Shown here piece after piece: positions 1 through 6,669 of a DNA stretch of 16,103 nt. The notes under the pieces were generated by a model, which was not told where the DNA came from, did not search any database, and was given only the letters and a program-made list of their open reading frames with translations. A program made the position numbers and the translations under genes. This DNA comes from Alphaproteobacteria bacterium (GTDB lineage Bacteria > Pseudomonadota > Alphaproteobacteria > Micropepsales > Micropepsaceae): the NCBI GenBank assembly GCA_028869725.1, contig JAGWRJ010000768.1, forward strand, positions 1-16,103. Direction: 5' to 3'. Every line of letters starts with the position of its first letter. The first letter of the stretch is position 1.

Positions 1-1
1 A

Positions 2-1153
2 CTGCGTTCCGCCCGCGTGCCGGTGACGCTCAAGGAATATCTGGCGCTGATGGATGCGCTGGACAAGGGCGTCATCGAGCTGAAGGTCGATGATTTCTAC
101 TATCTGGCGCGCACCGCGCTGGTGAAGGACGAGCGCAATCTCGACAAGTTCGATCGCGTCTTCGGCCATGTCTTCAAGGGGCTGGAAACTCTCGAAGGCA
201 CCGAGATCGCGCAGATCCCAGAGGATTGGCTGAAGGCGCTGACCGAGAAATTCCTCACCGAGGAAGAAAAGAAGCAGATCGAGGCGTTGGGCGGCTGGGA
301 CAAGCTGATGCAGACGCTGAAAGAGCGCCTTGAAGAGCAGAAGTCGCGTCATGAAGGCGGCAACAAGTGGATCGGTTCGGGGGGAACCTCTCCTTTTGGC
401 AATTCCGGATACAATCCTGAAGGCATTCGGATTGGTCAGGACAAATCGCGCCAGGGCCGGGCCGTGAAGGTATGGGACAAGCGCGAATACAAGAATCTTG
501 ACGATTCAGTCGAACTTGGTACCCGCAATATCAAGGTGGCGTTGCGCCGGCTTCGCAAATGGGCCCGCCAGGGGGCCGAGACCGAGCTCGACCTGCCTGA
601 CACCATTCGCAATACGGCCAACAAGGGCTATCTCGACCTGAAGCTGGTGCCGGAACGGCACAATACCGTCAAGGTGCTGATCTTCTTTGATATCGGCGGC
701 TCGATGGATGCCTATATCAAGCTCTGCGAAGAGCTGTTCTCGGCTGCCCGCACCGAGTTCAAGCACATGGAGTTCTTTTATTACCACAACTGCCTCTACG
801 AAGCTGTGTGGAAGGACAATCGACGGCGCCACAACGAGAAGACCCCGACCTGGGATGTGCTGCACAAGTTTCCCCATGACTACAAGGTCATCTTCGTTGG
901 TGATGCCACGATGAGCCCCTATGAGGTGACCTATCCGGGCGGTTCGGTCGAACACTGGAACGAAGAGGCGGGGGCGGTGTGGCTTGACCGTGTCGCCCAG
1001 ATCTATCCGCATCTGGTCTGGCTTAATCCGGTGGCTGAAAAGCATTGGGAATACACGCCTTCGATCGGTCTCATCCGTCAGATCATTTCCGATCGCATGT
1101 TCCCGCTGACCCTGGACGGGCTCGACAAGGCGATGCGTGAACTCAATCGCTAG
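2..1153 (+). CDS. CoxE-like VWA-domain protein (5' end outside window)
   Basis: This is a VWA-domain protein of the CoxE-like group (COG3825-type). Relatives are usually encoded beside a MoxR-type AAA+ ATPase and are thought to act with it as chaperone or metal-insertion factors; the substrate here is unknown. The reading frame is open from base 2. A GTG lies at 17, but the preceding codons read LRSAR, which matches the usual N-terminal region of this family, so the gene almost certainly starts before the window. Counting from that GTG, an N-terminal helical region (about 1-110) leads to a Gly-rich linker containing GTSPFGNSGYNPEG (about 123-136). The VWA core follows, with a MIDAS-like motif DIGGSMD at 225-231 in place of the classical DxSxS. 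A second metal-site candidate, GDATMSP, lies further on. The partner ATPase would be expected just upstream, outside this sequence. Family assignment is confident; function is inferred. Confidence 0.88.
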   Translation: MRSARVPVTLKEYLALMDALDKGVIELKVDDFYYLARTALVKDERNLDKFDRVFGHVFKGLETLEGTEIAQIPEDWLKALTEKFLTEEEKKQIEALGGWDKLMQTLKERLEEQKSRHEGGNKWIGSGGTSPFGNSGYNPEGIRIGQDKSRQGRAVKVWDKREYKNLDDSVELGTRNIKVALRRLRKWARQGAETELDLPDTIRNTANKGYLDLKLVPERHNTVKVLIFFDIGGSMDAYIKLCEELFSAARTEFKHMEFFYYHNCLYEAVWKDNRRRHNEKTPTWDVLHKFPHDYKVIFVGDATMSPYEVTYPGGSVEHWNEEAGAVWLDRVAQIYPHLVWLNPVAEKHWEYTPSIGLIRQIISDRMFPLTLDGLDKAMRELNR

Positions 1154-1179
1154 GTCAGATGGCCGGGCTGGGATGACCT
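1152..1179 (+). other. Inverted repeat after VWA gene
   Basis: AGGTCA (1152-1157) pairs with TGACCT (1174-1179) across a 16-base loop, starting inside the stop codon of the VWA gene. There is no following T-run, so it is at best a weak or rho-assisted end-of-gene hairpin. The rest of the 121-base gap before the acetyltransferase shows no clear promoter. Confidence 0.25.
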
Positions 1180-1274
1180 GCCGTAGCGACAGGCTATCTT
1201 CGGGCTCCGGCCTCCAGTAGCATTTGTGGCGACGGGCTGATGATGGCGCGGACTACTGACGGGCTTGAGCTTCC

Positions 1275-1883
1275 ATGGCAACCAAGACAAACACGGCAGG
1301 GGTGCGCGCCGCGGTGACGACGGACAGTGCTGCCCTGTCACAGACGCTGGCGCAGGCATTTCACGACGATCCGATGATGTGTCACCTGTTGTCGGATCCT
1401 GCGACGCGCCCGGTGGTGATGCCGCGCCTGTTCCGCGTTCTGTTCAAGCTGTCGCTGCCTTATGGCGCCTGCGATGTGACGGACGGGTATGAAGCTGCTT
1501 CGCTGTGGCGCCCGCCTGGGCAATGGCATGTCCATTGGTGGCAGTACATCACCAATGGGCCGCAGCTGCTTCGCGTGTTTGGCGCAGGGGTGGGTCGGGT
1601 GATGGCGACCATGGATGTGGTTGAACGCCAGCATCCCAAGGAGCCGCACTGGTATTTGCAGGTGATCGGTACCGATCCTGAGCAGCAGGGCAAAGGGTTT
1701 GCAGGCAAATTGATGCGCCGGCGCCTGGAGGTGGTCGACGCAGAGAATATGCCCGCCTATCTGGAATCGTCGAAGGAAACTAATATTCCCATCTATCGCA
1801 ACTTTGGCTTCGAAGTGACGGGGGAGATCAAGATTGCCGACGGTCCAACCTTGTGGCCGATGTGGCGGCCCGCGCGCCGCTAA
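1275..1883 (+). CDS. GNAT family N-acetyltransferase
   Basis: A 202-residue protein of the GNAT fold, predicted to transfer acetyl from acetyl-CoA to an amine on an unknown small molecule or protein. The CoA-pyrophosphate loop (motif A) is visible as QQGKGFAGKLM at about 138-147, directly after the beta-strand WYLQVIGTDP. Motif B follows as ETNIPIYRNFGFEVTGE (about 168-184). The N-terminal part contains the AFHDDPMM segment seen in puromycin-acetyltransferase-like GNATs. The ATG at 1275 has no strong Shine-Dalgarno sequence, so the start is slightly uncertain. The next gene begins 12 bases after its stop, so the two are probably co-transcribed. Substrate cannot be predicted. Confidence 0.85.
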   Translation: MATKTNTAGVRAAVTTDSAALSQTLAQAFHDDPMMCHLLSDPATRPVVMPRLFRVLFKLSLPYGACDVTDGYEAASLWRPPGQWHVHWWQYITNGPQLLRVFGAGVGRVMATMDVVERQHPKEPHWYLQVIGTDPEQQGKGFAGKLMRRRLEVVDAENMPAYLESSKETNIPIYRNFGFEVTGEIKIADGPTLWPMWRPARR

Positions 1884-1895
1884 GAGGAGAGCTTC

Positions 1896-2531
1896 GTGAT
1901 ACAGATCCATCACCTCAACAATTCGCGCTCGCAACGCATCCTGTGGCTGGCTGAAGAACTCGGACTTGCGTACGAAATTATCCGCTACCAGCGCCAAAGC
2001 CCGGTGCCTCTGGCGCCGCCCGAACTCAAACAGGTGCATCCGCTCGGCAAATCGCCAGTGATGGTCGACGGGGCGACCACCATCGCCGAATCCGGCGCCA
2101 TCGTCGAATACCTGATCGATGTTTATGGCAAAGGCAGGCTCAAACCGGCGCACGGTACGGCGGATTACTGGAAATATGTCGAGTGGATGCACTATGCCGA
2201 AGGCTCGGCGATGCTGCCGCTGATGCTGGCGCTTTATGCCGGTACGCTTGGCGAAGCTGCGGCTCCCTTGCGTCCGCGCATCGACAGCGAGATCGCCAAT
2301 CATTTTGGCTATATGGAAAGCGCGCTGAAGGGGCGTAGCTATTTTGTCGGCGACGCGTTGACAGGCGCGGATGTTCAGCTGCTGTTTGTGCTTGAAGCGG
2401 CCGGCGAGAACCTGGGTGCCTTTCCGGCGTTGTGCGACTATCGCGCCCGCATGCAGGCACGGCCTGCCTATCAGCGCGCCATCGCCAAGGGCGGGCCTTA
2501 TGATCTGGCTCAGAACCGGGCCAGGGGCTAG
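1896..2531 (+). CDS. Glutathione S-transferase
   Basis: A 211-residue cytosolic glutathione S-transferase. The thioredoxin-like N-terminal domain (about 1-75) carries the LNNSRSQRILWLAEEL helix with Ser10/Ser12 as candidate catalytic residues. Pro54 in GKSPV is the cis-proline, and Glu65-Ser66 in TIAESGAIVEYL would bind the gamma-glutamyl part of glutathione. The all-helical C-terminal domain contains the SYFVGDALTGADV capping-box motif typical of the family. The GTG start at 1896 is chosen because AGAGGAGAG lies immediately upstream (about 1883-1891). It follows the acetyltransferase by 12 bases. Neighbour context does not reveal a substrate; stress detoxification is the generic role. It ends convergently with the TPR-sulfotransferase gene, 42 bases away. 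Confidence 0.93.
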   Translation: MIQIHHLNNSRSQRILWLAEELGLAYEIIRYQRQSPVPLAPPELKQVHPLGKSPVMVDGATTIAESGAIVEYLIDVYGKGRLKPAHGTADYWKYVEWMHYAEGSAMLPLMLALYAGTLGEAAAPLRPRIDSEIANHFGYMESALKGRSYFVGDALTGADVQLLFVLEAAGENLGAFPALCDYRARMQARPAYQRAIAKGGPYDLAQNRARG

Positions 2532-2573
2532 TCAGCCACACGAGGGCGCAACCTGCATAATGCCGGCAAGGAT

Positions 2574-4592
2574 CTAGTATTGCTGGAGATCGGATATGGA
2601 CTCGCCTGCGTGGGCACCTCGCCACACGCCGGTATCCAGATCGACATTGGCAGTGAGCAGAGCGGCCCGCAAAGGCTCGAGATATGCTCCGAAGCGCGGT
2701 GCGCGCAAAGATGCGGGCCTGACCACGTCGCGAACCTGCACGGCGGTCAAGGTGGCGATGGGCGGGCGCGGTCGCGAGAAGTCCCCGCAGGCCTCGTGCC
2801 AGTCGAGGCCGATACGTGCCAAGAGCTCAGGTGCAGCTTGTGCGAAATTGGCCGCGAATTCCTCGTATTGCAGCGTCACCAGTCGCCGACCAAGCACACG
2901 CTGCCAATGTGCCAGCAGCTTCGCATATTGGCCGTAGAAATGGCCGATGTCGGTCAGGCTCGTGGTAAAGCTCCAGCCCTTGCTGAATTCATGTCGCCAG
3001 ATCGACAGGCCGACTTCCAGCGGATTGCGGCGGATATGGATCATGATGGCATCAGGAAACATGTGCGCGATGAGTCCGGCAGCCTGAAAATTCAGCGGAT
3101 TTTTATCGATGACATAGGCTGCGCCCGGTCGCAGCACGATTTCGTCAAGATACTCCTTGGCCCATTGCCCGAGCTGCTCAGTGGACGGCAGTTCCATCTG
3201 CGGGTGCCGTAGGATCTCGTTAAGCCGCTTCTCAAGAATGACGCGCTCGCCGCAATCCTGCACCAGGGGATGGCCGGCGAGTACGGCATCAGTCAGCGTC
3301 GTGCCCGAACGGGGCATGCCGAAGATGAAGATCGGTCTTGCGCCCCCCACTGCGGATGTGTTGGTCGGTGCTGTGGCGAAAAGCTCGGCAATGCGCAGGA
3401 AGCGTGCTTCGCTTGCAGCATGGTCATAGGCATACCCTTCGCGGCGTGCGATCTCCCGCTTTCGGGCGTGGGCGTCATCATAGGCCGCGCAGGCACCGGC
3501 GATGTCACCTGCTGCCTCCAGGCCGTGGCCCAGTGCCAGTCCCGCCATTGCAAGATCATCGGGTGGACGGGTGTGCTCCTCTGTGAGGCGCTTCAGCGCC
3601 TCGAGCTCGGCTGGCTGAAAACGCCCGCGTGTCAGAAGGGCCAGCAGCCAATAGGTGTCGGCGCGACCGGGATCGCGGGCCAGTGCAGCCCGGCATGCTG
3701 CCTCCGCCTCGCTCAGGCGGCCCTGAAAGGTCAGAAGCCGCGCTCTGCCGGCGAGCAGCGCCGGATCCTGTGGCGCCAGCCGGGCGGCCTGGGTGAAGGC
3801 GCGTTCGGCTTCATCGAAATCGTTGACCTGCAGTGAGATCTGCCCATAGGCGGCCCAATCGGCGCCGCTGGGCGTTCCTAGCGCGAGCATCCGGCGCGTG
3901 GCGCTTTGGGCCAGCCGGAAGTCGCCCAGTTCGAACGCCGCTGCCGCCTGCATGCGCACGGCAGCAGGACTTTCGGGGTGAGCTTTGCGCCAGGCTTCGC
4001 AATGCTGGCGCAATGCCGGCCAGTTGCGCTCCAGCACCAGGAGGTCGGCCTTCAGGCGACAGATCTCCTCGGTGTCCGCAGTGCGCGCCATGCCAAGCAG
4101 CGCCCACGCCGCACGGATATCACCCATCGCGGCGGTGATGCGGGCAAGCTTGACGGTTATGACCGGATCGCCCTCGGACAATGCCAGAGCCCGACGGTAG
4201 GCTTCGCGCGCGGCGGCCATTTTTTCTTGTGCCGCTGTGGCATCGCCCAGTTGTGCCCAGGCCGCGCCGTTTTGCGGCACGCGCTGCAACAGCTCGAGAA
4301 GCTCACGCTCGGCGTCACCGGCCCGCCTTTGCGCCAGCAGCCATTCGCACAGGTGCAGTCGCCACTGCACGTCTGCCGGTGCCGCGCGCACCGCACCCAG
4401 AATGAGCGGCGCGGCGTCTGCATAGCGACCCAGTCGGGTCAGGGCGCACCCCATGAAGCTCGCGGCGCCGATGTTTTGCGGTGCCAGATCAAGCGCGGTG
4501 CGCAGGTGAGCGATGGCCTGGGCGGGGCGTCCAGCGTCAAGCGCGGCGACGCCGCGTGCAAGCGCCCGTTGGGCATTGCGTGCTGCTGTCAC
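2574..4592 (-). CDS. TPR-repeat sulfotransferase
   Basis: A 672-residue two-part protein. Residues about 5-400 are Ala/Leu-rich tetratricopeptide-like helical pairs (for example AAWAQLGDATAAQEKMAAAREAYRRAL and the ALARDPGRADTYWL segment). The C-terminal third is a PAPS-dependent sulfotransferase domain: the 5'-phosphosulfate loop is FGMPRSGTTL at about 424-433, DKNPLNF is at about 497-503, and the 3'-phosphate-binding segment RRNPLEVGLS is at 521-530. It would transfer sulfate to an unknown acceptor presented by the TPR part. The frame is open much further upstream, but the GTG at 4592 is selected because AGGAG lies four bases before it and the residues above it are low-complexity and unlike a protein. 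No signal peptide is seen, so it is probably cytosolic. It is the last gene of the minus-strand cluster. Domain call strong, acceptor unknown. Confidence 0.93.
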   Translation of the reverse strand: MTAARNAQRALARGVAALDAGRPAQAIAHLRTALDLAPQNIGAASFMGCALTRLGRYADAAPLILGAVRAAPADVQWRLHLCEWLLAQRRAGDAERELLELLQRVPQNGAAWAQLGDATAAQEKMAAAREAYRRALALSEGDPVITVKLARITAAMGDIRAAWALLGMARTADTEEICRLKADLLVLERNWPALRQHCEAWRKAHPESPAAVRMQAAAAFELGDFRLAQSATRRMLALGTPSGADWAAYGQISLQVNDFDEAERAFTQAARLAPQDPALLAGRARLLTFQGRLSEAEAACRAALARDPGRADTYWLLALLTRGRFQPAELEALKRLTEEHTRPPDDLAMAGLALGHGLEAAGDIAGACAAYDDAHARKREIARREGYAYDHAASEARFLRIAELFATAPTNTSAVGGARPIFIFGMPRSGTTLTDAVLAGHPLVQDCGERVILEKRLNEILRHPQMELPSTEQLGQWAKEYLDEIVLRPGAAYVIDKNPLNFQAAGLIAHMFPDAIMIHIRRNPLEVGLSIWRHEFSKGWSFTTSLTDIGHFYGQYAKLLAHWQRVLGRRLVTLQYEEFAANFAQAAPELLARIGLDWHEACGDFSRPRPPIATLTAVQVRDVVRPASLRAPRFGAYLEPLRAALLTANVDLDTGVWRGAHAGESISDLQQY

Positions 4593-4623
4593 GGCACTCC
4601 TAAAGGCGGGTTGAAAGACCAAG

Positions 4624-4639
4624 AGACGCCGATGCGTCT
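4624..4639 (-). other. Leader hairpin before TPR-sulfotransferase gene
   Basis: AGACGC (4624-4629) and GCGTCT (4634-4639) form a perfect 6-base-pair stem with a 4-base loop, 32 bases upstream of the sulfotransferase start and inside the 139-base gap after the methyltransferase gene. It may be a structured leader or simply a chance hairpin. TACTAT further upstream on the minus strand could be a -10, but no convincing -35 accompanies it. Confidence 0.25.
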
Positions 4640-4731
4640 GGGCCCATAGTAAGAGCCTCTCCCACCGGACGTCGACCCCCGATTGATGCGGACCCTTCGT
4701 CCCATCCTGCCAGATGGAGCGGGCCGACCGG

Positions 4732-5352
4732 CTAACGCGGTTGTGCCGAACCCCAGTAATTGAATCCGGCAAAACGCGGCGTGCCGGGCAGATACATGGT
4801 GTCCATATCGCTGATGTGAAAGCCGCAGGCGGTGATGAGTTCGGGAACCGCACGCGTCAGATGACAGCCGCCGCCGATCCGTCGCCACACAGGTTCAATC
4901 CGCTGCTGCCAGCGAAACGCCGAGGCGTCCGGTGCCTTGCCATGTTCGCAGAACAGCATCACGCCACCAGGCTTGAGGACGCGGCGCATCTGCTGAAGGG
5001 CGGCCATGACATCGCCGATCGTGCACAGCGTGTAGGTGATGAGGATGGTGTCGACGCTCTTGTCCTCGAGCGGAATCTCTTCGCCTGGCAGGTCCAGAAA
5101 TTCGATCGCAAGGGGCAGGTCCTTGAGACGCTCCTTGCTGCGTGCACGCATCTCCAGCGATGGTTCCAGCGCCCAGAGCTTGGTTACCTTGCTCGCGTCA
5201 TAAAAGGGTAGATTGTGGCCCGCTCCGAAGCCGATCTCGAGCACGCGGCCTTCGGCGCGGGGTACGAGTTTGCGGCGCTGATAGGTGATGGGCTTTGACG
5301 ACATCGCCGCGTCGAGCAGAACCGGCAGGATATGGCGTGCGTAAAACCCCAT
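4732..5352 (-). CDS. Class I SAM-dependent methyltransferase
   Basis: A 206-residue Rossmann-fold methyltransferase. The SAM-binding glycine motif LEIGFGAGHN lies at about 38-47, the acidic ribose-binding residue is Glu63 in ALEPS, and the LKPGGVMLFCEHG strand (about 126-138) is typical of UbiE/METTL7-like enzymes. The later stretch RIEPVWRRIGGGCHLTR is also seen in that group. The methyl acceptor (lipid, quinone-like or other small molecule) cannot be read from the sequence. The ATG at 5352 is chosen over the longer open frame because GGAGACAAGG precedes it closely and the upstream residues look like translated non-coding DNA. It begins 38 bases after the stop of the membrane-anchored protein gene and 139 bases before the sulfotransferase, so the three may form one transcript. 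Confidence 0.9.
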   Translation of the reverse strand: MGFYARHILPVLLDAAMSSKPITYQRRKLVPRAEGRVLEIGFGAGHNLPFYDASKVTKLWALEPSLEMRARSKERLKDLPLAIEFLDLPGEEIPLEDKSVDTILITYTLCTIGDVMAALQQMRRVLKPGGVMLFCEHGKAPDASAFRWQQRIEPVWRRIGGGCHLTRAVPELITACGFHISDMDTMYLPGTPRFAGFNYWGSAQPR

Positions 5353-5390
5353 GACCTTGTCTCCATCGTTCGATGCGGCGTCGCGAGCCG

Positions 5391-6023
5391 CTAATGGGTA
5401 AGATTGTAGCAAGGAAGTCCCAGATTGGCATTGGGGCTGTTGGGCGCGCAGGGGCGGGTGAATTTGCGGGCCGGAGCCTTTTCCTTCTGCCGTTGCTGCT
5501 CCCAGACGCTGTTCGGCTGCTTGCCCAGGCGCAGGCCCTTGCCCGGATTTGCTGGCGGCAGGTCCCACAGGTCGAACTGGCAGTGCAGGCGGTCACGCTC
5601 GGACAAATAGCCGTAATTCATCTCACTGCAGTTGTAGAGATAATTTCCGAGCGCCCGCAGGCCGTTGTAATCCTCGCCCGACAATGGTGCGGTCGGCGGT
5701 GGTGGTGGCTCGGCGAAACCTTCCGCGTTGAGGACCGGGAGGGTGAAGTAGGGTGCTGGGTGCTTCTTCTTCTTTTTCGGGCGCAGTATGGGAACCGGTG
5801 CCGGAGTTGCATGAATCTTGGGCTGTGTCAGCCAGAGGGTGATCGGTGCTTCGTGATAACGCGGGGTTATGGTGGTGGGATTGTAGAACGAATGGACTAT
5901 GATCCAGAGCAGGATCGCATGCAGCAGCAGCACGAGCGCACCCGCGACCGCTGCCCGTTTGACGGACTGCTCGCGGGGGGGGTGTTGTGGCGGTTCCCTT
6001 AGCAAGGCCTGAAGGCCACTCAT
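5391..6023 (-). CDS. Membrane-anchored Pro/Lys-rich protein, four periplasmic Cys
   Basis: A 210-residue protein that I do not recognise as a named family. A short, basic cytosolic N-terminus precedes one transmembrane segment at about 24-46 (AAVAGALVLLLHAILLWIIV). A probably periplasmic part follows, rich in proline, with a run of five lysines at 83-87 and five prolines at 106-110. This architecture resembles the anchor and spacer of TonB-type proteins, but the C-terminus is short and lacks a recognisable TonB fold. The C-terminal half has four cysteines (Cys132, Cys148, Cys192, Cys205), the only ones in the protein and all beyond the membrane segment, so one or two disulfides are plausible. 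The ATG at 6023 has GGAG about seven bases before it. The open frame continues upstream but becomes Arg-rich and unconvincing. Function unknown. Confidence 0.7.
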   Translation of the reverse strand: MSGLQALLREPPQHPPREQSVKRAAVAGALVLLLHAILLWIIVHSFYNPTTITPRYHEAPITLWLTQPKIHATPAPVPILRPKKKKKHPAPYFTLPVLNAEGFAEPPPPPTAPLSGEDYNGLRALGNYLYNCSEMNYGYLSERDRLHCQFDLWDLPPANPGKGLRLGKQPNSVWEQQRQKEKAPARKFTRPCAPNSPNANLGLPCYNLTH

Positions 6024-6125
6024 GAACGCTCCGCTGCTCACCGCCAGCTGATGACCAGCGCGCCCGAACGGCGAGGGCCCCGGCAGCTGCCGACCGGCCG
6101 TAGTCACTCCGATAGGGACCCCGAA

Positions 6126-6139
6126 GCGATACCTATCGC
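6126..6139. promoter_or_regulatory. Dyad GCGATA-CC-TATCGC, possible operator
   Basis: Six-base arms separated by two bases form a near-palindrome about 103 bases upstream of the membrane-anchored protein gene. GATAGG at 6111-6116 can alternatively pair with CCTATC at 6132-6137, so two mutually exclusive pairings exist. Whether this is protein-binding DNA or RNA structure is unknown. Confidence 0.3.
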
Positions 6140-6256
6140 CGTTGCGGGCACCCGATGGCTGTCGGCATTCCCATATAGCCCGGCTTGAGGCTCGGGGCGA
6201 AGCCCCTTGCGGATCTTTTGCCACCGCATGCCGGTGTCGAAGCCGGGGCCGATCCA

Positions 6257-6284
6257 GTGTCAGGCCGATTGAGGCTCCTGACAC
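6257..6284 (-). other. 8-bp hairpin downstream of ferredoxin gene
   Basis: GTGTCAGG (6257-6264) is perfectly complementary to CCTGACAC (6277-6284) across 12 bases, within which GG and CC can extend the stem past a small bulge. It lies 57 bases beyond the ferredoxin stop on the minus strand. No T-run follows, so it may be a 3'-end stabiliser or a factor-dependent terminator rather than a classical intrinsic terminator. Confidence 0.4.
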
Positions 6285-6340
6285 CAGATGTGCTTCCTGC
6301 TTGGGCGTTGCCGCGCGCCTGTCCTGTTCGCGCTGCGCTC

Positions 6341-6649
6341 CTACTCTGGAGCGAGGGTCACCTTGATGCCGTCCAGGGTCTCGGAACAGGTGATCTGGCA
6401 GGCAAGGCGGGAATTGTCCTGCACGGCAAGTGCCATATCGAGCATGTCGGTTTCTGAATCGGACTTGGCTTCCAGCTTCTCGATCCAGCCGTCTTCGACA
6501 TAGACATGGCAGGTTGCGCAGGCACAGGCGCCGCCGCACTCAGCGGTAATCGGAAGTCCGGCGTCGCGCAGCATCTCCATCAAGGTCCAGCCGTCGCGGC
6601 CTTCAATTTCGGTCGATACGCCGTTGCGGTCGGTGGCGATGATTTTCAT
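6341..6649 (-). CDS. Adrenodoxin-type [2Fe-2S] ferredoxin
   Basis: A 102-residue soluble ferredoxin. The four cluster ligands are Cys38, Cys44, Cys47 and Cys84, giving the spacing C-x5-C-x2-C-x36-C of vertebrate-adrenodoxin-like and bacterial Fdx proteins; Cys42 is an extra, probably non-ligand cysteine. Acidic residues between Asp64 and Asp71 (SDSETDMLD) correspond to the partner-binding acidic helix. It would carry single electrons from a reductase to oxygenases such as cytochrome P450s or to biosynthetic hydroxylases. The ATG at 6649 follows GAGAGAG closely. The gene starts 20 bases after the stop of the NADPH reductase gene, so the pair is almost certainly co-transcribed and likely functions together. 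It is not next to isc genes, unlike the Fe-S-assembly ferredoxin. Confidence 0.95.
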   Translation of the reverse strand: MKIIATDRNGVSTEIEGRDGWTLMEMLRDAGLPITAECGGACACATCHVYVEDGWIEKLEAKSDSETDMLDMALAVQDNSRLACQITCSETLDGIKVTLAPE

Positions 6650-6669
6650 GGCTCTCTCACAGGCAGGCG

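Larger units (their letters stand above)
6024..6340. other. 317-base intergenic region with multiple hairpins
   Basis: No convincing gene is seen on either strand; the open frames here are Arg-rich and lack ribosome-binding sites. The region is packed with inverted repeats: a perfect 12-base palindrome (6081-6092), a 6-base-arm dyad at 6126-6139, a GGGGC/GCCCC hairpin (6194-6206), CACCG/CGGTG (6222-6236) and an 8-base-pair hairpin (6257-6284). It may hold the ferredoxin transcript's 3' end, the promoter of the anchored protein, and possibly a small structured RNA. No tRNA, SRP RNA or tmRNA motif was found. Confidence 0.5.

Noticed and set aside
1338..2303. Long minus-strand open frame over the acetyltransferase and GST genes
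   Set aside because: It is antisense to two recognised families and has no recognisable domain; such shadows are common in GC-rich DNA.
3270..4649. Plus-strand open frames opposite the TPR-sulfotransferase
   Set aside because: Cys/Gly/Arg-rich translations without family motifs, antisense to a domain-supported gene.
4593..4853. N-terminal extension of the TPR-sulfotransferase frame
   Set aside because: The extra 87 residues are Arg/Ser/Pro-rich and unlike TPR repeats. They overlap the methyltransferase 3' end, and a GTG with an AGGAG site at 4592 is a better start.
5353..5568. N-terminal extension of the methyltransferase
   Set aside because: The residues translate DNA that encodes the end of the anchored protein in another frame; a good ribosome-binding site precedes the ATG at 5352.
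6181..6290. Possible tRNA or SRP RNA
   Set aside because: Hairpins are present, but no TTCGA-type T-loop in a 5-base-pair stem and no SRP GGAAGGAAGCAGCC-like motif was found.
6024..6539. Extension of the anchored-protein frame across the gap into the ferredoxin gene
   Set aside because: It is Arg-rich, runs antiparallel in character to real genes, overlaps the ferredoxin gene and lacks a start signal; the ATG at 6023 has one.
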